A DNA stretch of 34,730 nt, taken from positions 1 through 34,730 of the forward strand of contig CAJTPM010000036.1 of assembly GCA_910578085.1 (NCBI GenBank), written 5' to 3'. This DNA comes from an uncultured Lachnospiraceae bacterium (lineage in GTDB: Bacteria; Bacillota; Clostridia; Lachnospirales; Lachnospiraceae). The notes under the pieces are model-generated. The model saw only the letters and a list, made by a program, of their open reading frames with translations. It was not told the DNA's origin and did no database searches. Made by a program: the position numbers and the translations under genes. Of the stretch, positions 31,164 to 34,730 are shown piece after piece (positions within the stretch are counted from its first letter, which is position 1; every line of letters begins with the position of its first letter).

Positions 31164-32075
31164 TTAAACCAGCAGATTTGTAATGAGTCCTGTTATCAGA
31201 GAGAACACCATTACGAAAGCAATATATAGAACAAAACGCTTTATTCCAAGCACGATCTTCAATGCCCCCAGGTTTGTGATCTTCGTGGCAGGCCCGGTAA
31301 TCATAAATGCCGCCGCGCTCCCCATGCTCATTCCGGAGACCAGCCATTGCTGCAAAAGCGGGATTGTCCCGCCCCCACAGGCATAGAGCGGAACACCGAT
31401 GGTCGCCGCCATCAGCACACCGAACCCCTCATTGCTTTTCCCGAAAAGCTCCGCAAAACCGTCTGCCGGGACATATCTCTGGAACAATGCAGAAAGCAGC
31501 ACACCAATCAGAAAGTAAAGAGCCGTCGCCCTGACATTCCGCCCCAGATTTTTCAAAAACCGCATAAAAAGATTGGGGTCTGTGTCATGGCTTGCACGGG
31601 GCTCAAATCCCGCAAAGTTAAAGAACGGTTTCTTCCCATAGGCAAAATGTACCGCCAGCCCTGCAAAAATCCCACATAAAGTACAGGAAACCAGCCGCAC
31701 TGCCATGGCCGTTCCCCCAAGCGCCGTGCTGTAAAAAAGAAGCTGCGGGTTTAAAAGCACACTGCTCATCATAAAAGCCGCCAGCCAGTCGTGGCGCATC
31801 CCATGTCTGGAAAAAGAAGCCGCTATAGGAATCGTGCCATACATGCACAGAGGCGACGCAATCCCCAAAATGCTTGCCGGGATTACGCCGAATACTCCCC
31901 ATTTTTTGTCCCTGATTCTTTCAAAACAGTTATGGATGGCGTCTTTTGCAAAAACAGATACCAGAGAGCCGACCATCATACCCAGAATCCAGTAAAAGGC
32001 GATCTGACGGAGCTGTACCATGAAATAATAACTGATATAAACAAATTCGCGTTTTATGAGGGCAAATAGTTCCAT
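31164..32075 (-). CDS. Permease of the DUF318/ArsP-like family
   Basis: The 303-residue integral membrane protein has about eight hydrophobic segments and two related signature blocks: GIASPLCMYGTIPIAASFSR in the first half and GVPLYACGGGTIPLLQQWLV in the second. Each carries the Pro-Leu-x-x-x-Gly/Cys motif typical of this permease superfamily. Relatives export organoarsenicals or have unknown substrates. The ATG at 32075 follows GGAAGGTG; the frame to 32084 is less likely. In this context it may move a flavin, thiol or metal-linked compound (inference). Confidence 0.9.
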   Translation of the reverse strand: MELFALIKREFVYISYYFMVQLRQIAFYWILGMMVGSLVSVFAKDAIHNCFERIRDKKWGVFGVIPASILGIASPLCMYGTIPIAASFSRHGMRHDWLAAFMMSSVLLNPQLLFYSTALGGTAMAVRLVSCTLCGIFAGLAVHFAYGKKPFFNFAGFEPRASHDTDPNLFMRFLKNLGRNVRATALYFLIGVLLSALFQRYVPADGFAELFGKSNEGFGVLMAATIGVPLYACGGGTIPLLQQWLVSGMSMGSAAAFMITGPATKITNLGALKIVLGIKRFVLYIAFVMVFSLITGLITNLLV

Positions 32076-32120
32076 GCAGATCACCTTCCTTGTATCAAAA
32101 TGCCATACAGAGCGTTCTGA

Positions 32121-33215
32121 TTACTCATCAATATTTACCAACTCATAAGTGCGGCTTCCCAATCCGATTTCTTCCGCGTGCTCCAATGTGTGTAAGCCAT
32201 CCCTGCTGTTCACCCGGTCCTGAAGGGTTTTGCTTCCTTCTGCCGCAAAAGCAAGATCAATACATGCCTGGTCGATAGCCACCGGATCAAAGGAAGCCAC
32301 AATCCCAATATCGTGAATATCCGGCTTTGCGGGATTTCCGTCGCAGTCGCAGTCAATGGAAATATTGTTCAACACACTGATATATATAATCCGGTTCCCA
32401 TATCCCAGATAATCCGATACGGATTTACCGGCTTCCGCCATCGACTCCGTAAAACCGGTCTGATCGCCGCCCCACGGACTGCTGCTGCTCGCTCCGGCAG
32501 TATGGATCAGGCATTTCCCTTCTTTGGAACCAAGCCCGATGGAGATATTCTTAATCGCCCCGCCAAAACCCGCCATCGCGTGCCCCTTGAAGTGAGACAG
32601 GATAATATAAGAATCATAATCCGCGAAATGAGAACCCACCCGATTGCTTTCAAGGCGCGTTCCACCCTCCACGGGCAGTTCCATGGAACCCTCCGCATCC
32701 AGAATGTCCACATCCGCAATCGCCGTAAATCCATGATCCTCCGCTACCTGCATGTGCATGGCCGTTTCCGTCCGGGAGCCGCCATATGCCGTATTGCACT
32801 CCACAATCGTACCGTCCACGGACTGTATCAGGTCCTTAATCAGTTCCGGATCGAGATAATTACTTGCCGGCGGCTCTCCTGTTGACAGCTTGACCGCAAC
32901 GCCTCCAGTAGGTTCCCAGTTCAAAGCCTCGTAAACAGCCATCAACCCTTCCGGCGATATGTCGGATGTGAAATATACCACGGATGCTTCCCCATTGTCC
33001 CGAGAGACAGTATCCTGTGAAGCGCCTGTTTCTTTTTCTGAATCATCATTCACAGAAACGTTCTCCTCCTGTCCGGAAGATCCGCTCCCGTCAGTAGCCG
33101 GTTGCGAATTTGTCGTTTCTGTGTCGTTATTCTCCGCCGATTCCGTGCTGTTTCCACATGCCGCCAAACTGAGTACCAGTAAAACCGCAGAAAACCACAC
33201 TACAATTTTTTTCAT
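32121..33215 (-). CDS. DUF362 lipoprotein
   Basis: The 364-residue protein has a lipobox at C20 (LSLAAC), a Ser/Asn/Glu-rich linker to about 75, and then a DUF362 domain: VVYFTSDISPEGLMAVYEAL, VAVKLSTGEP, ILSHFKGHAMAGFGGAIKNI, and SFDPVAIDQACIDLAF. DUF362 proteins often carry ferredoxin clusters; here only a CDCDG pair is seen and the usual C-terminal 4Fe-4S motifs are absent. Its function is unknown but redox-linked contexts are frequent. AGGAGAG lies before the ATG, and the permease follows after 45 bases. Confidence 0.9.
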   Translation of the reverse strand: MKKIVVWFSAVLLVLSLAACGNSTESAENNDTETTNSQPATDGSGSSGQEENVSVNDDSEKETGASQDTVSRDNGEASVVYFTSDISPEGLMAVYEALNWEPTGGVAVKLSTGEPPASNYLDPELIKDLIQSVDGTIVECNTAYGGSRTETAMHMQVAEDHGFTAIADVDILDAEGSMELPVEGGTRLESNRVGSHFADYDSYIILSHFKGHAMAGFGGAIKNISIGLGSKEGKCLIHTAGASSSSPWGGDQTGFTESMAEAGKSVSDYLGYGNRIIYISVLNNISIDCDCDGNPAKPDIHDIGIVASFDPVAIDQACIDLAFAAEGSKTLQDRVNSRDGLHTLEHAEEIGLGSRTYELVNIDE

Positions 33216-33259
33216 AGATCGTCTCTCCTTATAAAAGCCGTCTCAAAGCTCCCTTTGTT

Positions 33260-34474
33260 TTAATGCAGTCCTCTTTCCTCAAGCCATGCGGCAATATGGT
33301 CTGCAATCACATCGTTATTCAGCTCCTGAAACATAAAATGGCTGTTCCCGGTAATTCCTTCATCCGGCAGATAAACTACGGTACAATCGCCGCCGTCACT
33401 GTTATAGCTTTCCGCAAACTGAATGGCACCGTCCCGGACTGCCTGCCAGAAGCCTGTGGACATAATATCTTCCGGTCCATTGTCAATATAATCCCCAAAG
33501 TAAATCGTAATGGGAATCCCTGCCTCCAGCAGTTTCTGATACTGCTCTGAACCCGGCTCTGGTGTTCCTCCCGGCTCAATGGCTATAATCGCGGAAATAT
33601 TCTCCACCGGCACATCCCAGCCTACAGCTCCGCCCTGTGAATGTGTCACAAAGACTGCCTTGCTGCCCGTCATTTCATACACATCTTCCATTACAGCCCC
33701 CAGAGCCGCTGCGTCCAGTGCCTGATCGAAATTTCCGGTATTTGGCGTCATCTGACGGAAAAACTGATCCTGTGCCTCCTCCCCTTCCGGAAACTGAGAG
33801 CCCTCATACCGCTCCGGCGCCACACGTCCGATTCTGAAGTGGGTATACCACGCCTGGTCTCCCGGTTTATATTCCTTGGAGTCCTCAGCCCATGTATCAA
33901 GAAATCCGTCCGTTGTCATGGATGAGGCTGCTCCCGCCTCGCCGCGTCCCGGCTGATCCACCAGAAATGCCGCATATCCTTTTTTCAAAAACAGGTCAGA
34001 CCATCCTTCACGCCCGTCCGGAGTTGTCATCCATCCCATACGGGACTGCCCATAACCATGCAGATAAACAATCGGATTGCCATTATCATTCACCGGTATC
34101 TGGTAAAATACATTGGCATGATCCACATGGGCAGTATTCCCTGCACGGCTTGCATCCAGCCAGTTTGATGTCGGATCATATTCTCCTTCCACCGGCTCAG
34201 TAACGATGCCGCCGGAAGAGAACATTCCCTGTTGTGCAATCATCAGTACATCATCAGTATTCTCTTTTTCCATCAATGTTTCCTGCTCTGCATCCACCGA
34301 TACATTCTGCGGTTCATCTTCCCGTGTACTTTGACCTGCATCTGCGGCCGTTTCCTGCTTTGAGTCCGTTACTGCTTCCTGCGTTGTACCAGCCGCCTCA
34401 TTACCACAGCCGGTAAGTACGGATACTGTCAGCAATCCTGCCAGCAGCGCTGTAAAAATATATCTTTTATTCAT
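33260..34474 (-). CDS. Alpha/beta-hydrolase lipoprotein
   Basis: The 404-residue protein has a lipobox at C23 (SVLTGC), an acidic linker to about 85, and an alpha/beta hydrolase: IVYLHGYGQSRMGWMTTPDG, YAAFLVDQPGRGEAG, nucleophile Ser in VFVTHSQGG, and a C-terminal His in GNSHFMFQELNND. It is surface anchored and probably an esterase. It is separated from a flavodoxin gene upstream (34545) by 70 bases, repeating the flavodoxin-next-to-hydrolase pairing. GGGAG precedes the ATG. Confidence 0.9.
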   Translation of the reverse strand: MNKRYIFTALLAGLLTVSVLTGCGNEAAGTTQEAVTDSKQETAADAGQSTREDEPQNVSVDAEQETLMEKENTDDVLMIAQQGMFSSGGIVTEPVEGEYDPTSNWLDASRAGNTAHVDHANVFYQIPVNDNGNPIVYLHGYGQSRMGWMTTPDGREGWSDLFLKKGYAAFLVDQPGRGEAGAASSMTTDGFLDTWAEDSKEYKPGDQAWYTHFRIGRVAPERYEGSQFPEGEEAQDQFFRQMTPNTGNFDQALDAAALGAVMEDVYEMTGSKAVFVTHSQGGAVGWDVPVENISAIIAIEPGGTPEPGSEQYQKLLEAGIPITIYFGDYIDNGPEDIMSTGFWQAVRDGAIQFAESYNSDGGDCTVVYLPDEGITGNSHFMFQELNNDVIADHIAAWLEERGLH

Positions 34475-34544
34475 TTACAATTCTCCCTGTTTCATTGATT
34501 ACTTCCAACTGTTCCTGTTTCCTGCAATCTGCCTTTATCTGCTT

Positions 34545-34730
34545 TTACAGATCCAGACCTTCCACCCATGCCCGGACCGTTTCCTCGGAGGCACTGGACG
34601 AAAACCGTTCTCCCTCCAGCCAGTTCCCTGTTCCGGCTGCCTCTGCCAGCAGCTCCCCGCTCTCACCCAGATCAGAACTGGATGAAGTGCAGAAAGGAAT
34701 CACCGTCTTTCCTGTGAAATCATTTGCCTC
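34545..34730 (-). CDS. Flavodoxin-like protein, C-terminal part (runs off the window)
   Basis: The last 61 codons read EANDFTGKTVIPFCTSSSSD and end in VRAWVEGLDL before a TAA. The DF-GKTVIPFCTS block and the terminal WVEGL helix match the flavodoxin domains of the neighbours at 29666 and 28016. The N-terminus lies beyond the window, so export cannot be judged. Confidence 0.8.
   Translation of the reverse strand, partial: EANDFTGKTVIPFCTSSSSDLGESGELLAEAAGTGNWLEGERFSSSASEETVRAWVEGLDL

Overview
The window looks like a gut-type Clostridia genome, most likely Lachnospiraceae or a close relative. The reasons are strong AGGAGG-type ribosome binding sites, moderate GC, a Tn916-like regulatory gene set (divergent XRE repressor, sigma-like factor, HTH protein), Rpn-family nucleases, and many lipoproteins with long low-complexity linkers. 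The organism call is inference from gene content; no rRNA or core housekeeping marker is present.

Region 1 (1-2420) is mobile-element debris: a truncated IS21-type istA, a highly structured inverted repeat, a complete zinc-ribbon DDE transposase on the minus strand, and the 3' remnant of a gene that overlaps the next one. Region 2 (2421-11840) looks like part of an integrative conjugative element or related accessory island. It holds a small Cys protein, a full-length accessory NAD+-dependent DNA ligase, a small hypothetical protein, a rearranged cluster of Rpn/PD-(D/E)XK genes, and a minus-strand tRNA array (Ser-like, Tyr, His, Glu, Lys) with an XRE regulator inside it. It continues with two small ICE-type proteins (one DUF5348-like), a serine recombinase with a res-like repeat array upstream, a sigma-like factor and HTH protein pair, and a divergent, frameshifted XRE repressor. 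Region 3 (11840-13420) looks lower in GC and carries a SAM methyltransferase and an orphan OmpR-type winged-helix protein. Both are followed by copies of the same roughly 100-bp 3' module.

Region 4 (13424-34730) is about 21 kb of genes all on the minus strand with a redox and envelope theme. In transcription order it reads: a partial flavodoxin, an alpha/beta-hydrolase lipoprotein, a DUF362 lipoprotein, a DUF318-type permease, two flavodoxin-hydrolase fusions, an aldo/keto reductase, an iron alcohol dehydrogenase, a second aldo/keto reductase, a cyclophilin-like/hydrolase fusion truncated at its 3' end, a broken aldo/keto reductase, a carboxymuconolactone decarboxylase-like protein, a flavodoxin lipoprotein, an esterase lipoprotein, a flavin reductase, a RibD-C reductase, another flavin reductase, a DUF4405 membrane protein overlapping an ApbE flavin transferase, a 4Fe-4S aldo/keto reductase, and a secreted transglutaminase-like protein.

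Two things deserve most attention. The first is the tRNA array: a tRNA-Ser(GCU)-like gene 136 nt long with about 51 extra nt at the 5' side of its anticodon loop, a tRNA-His without the usual G-1, and a tRNA-Glu with a mismatched acceptor stem. The second is the membrane- and surface-targeted flavodoxin/hydrolase set, with its own flavin transferase and DUF4405 membrane protein. It could be an uncharacterised extracytosolic flavin redox system; that function is inference.
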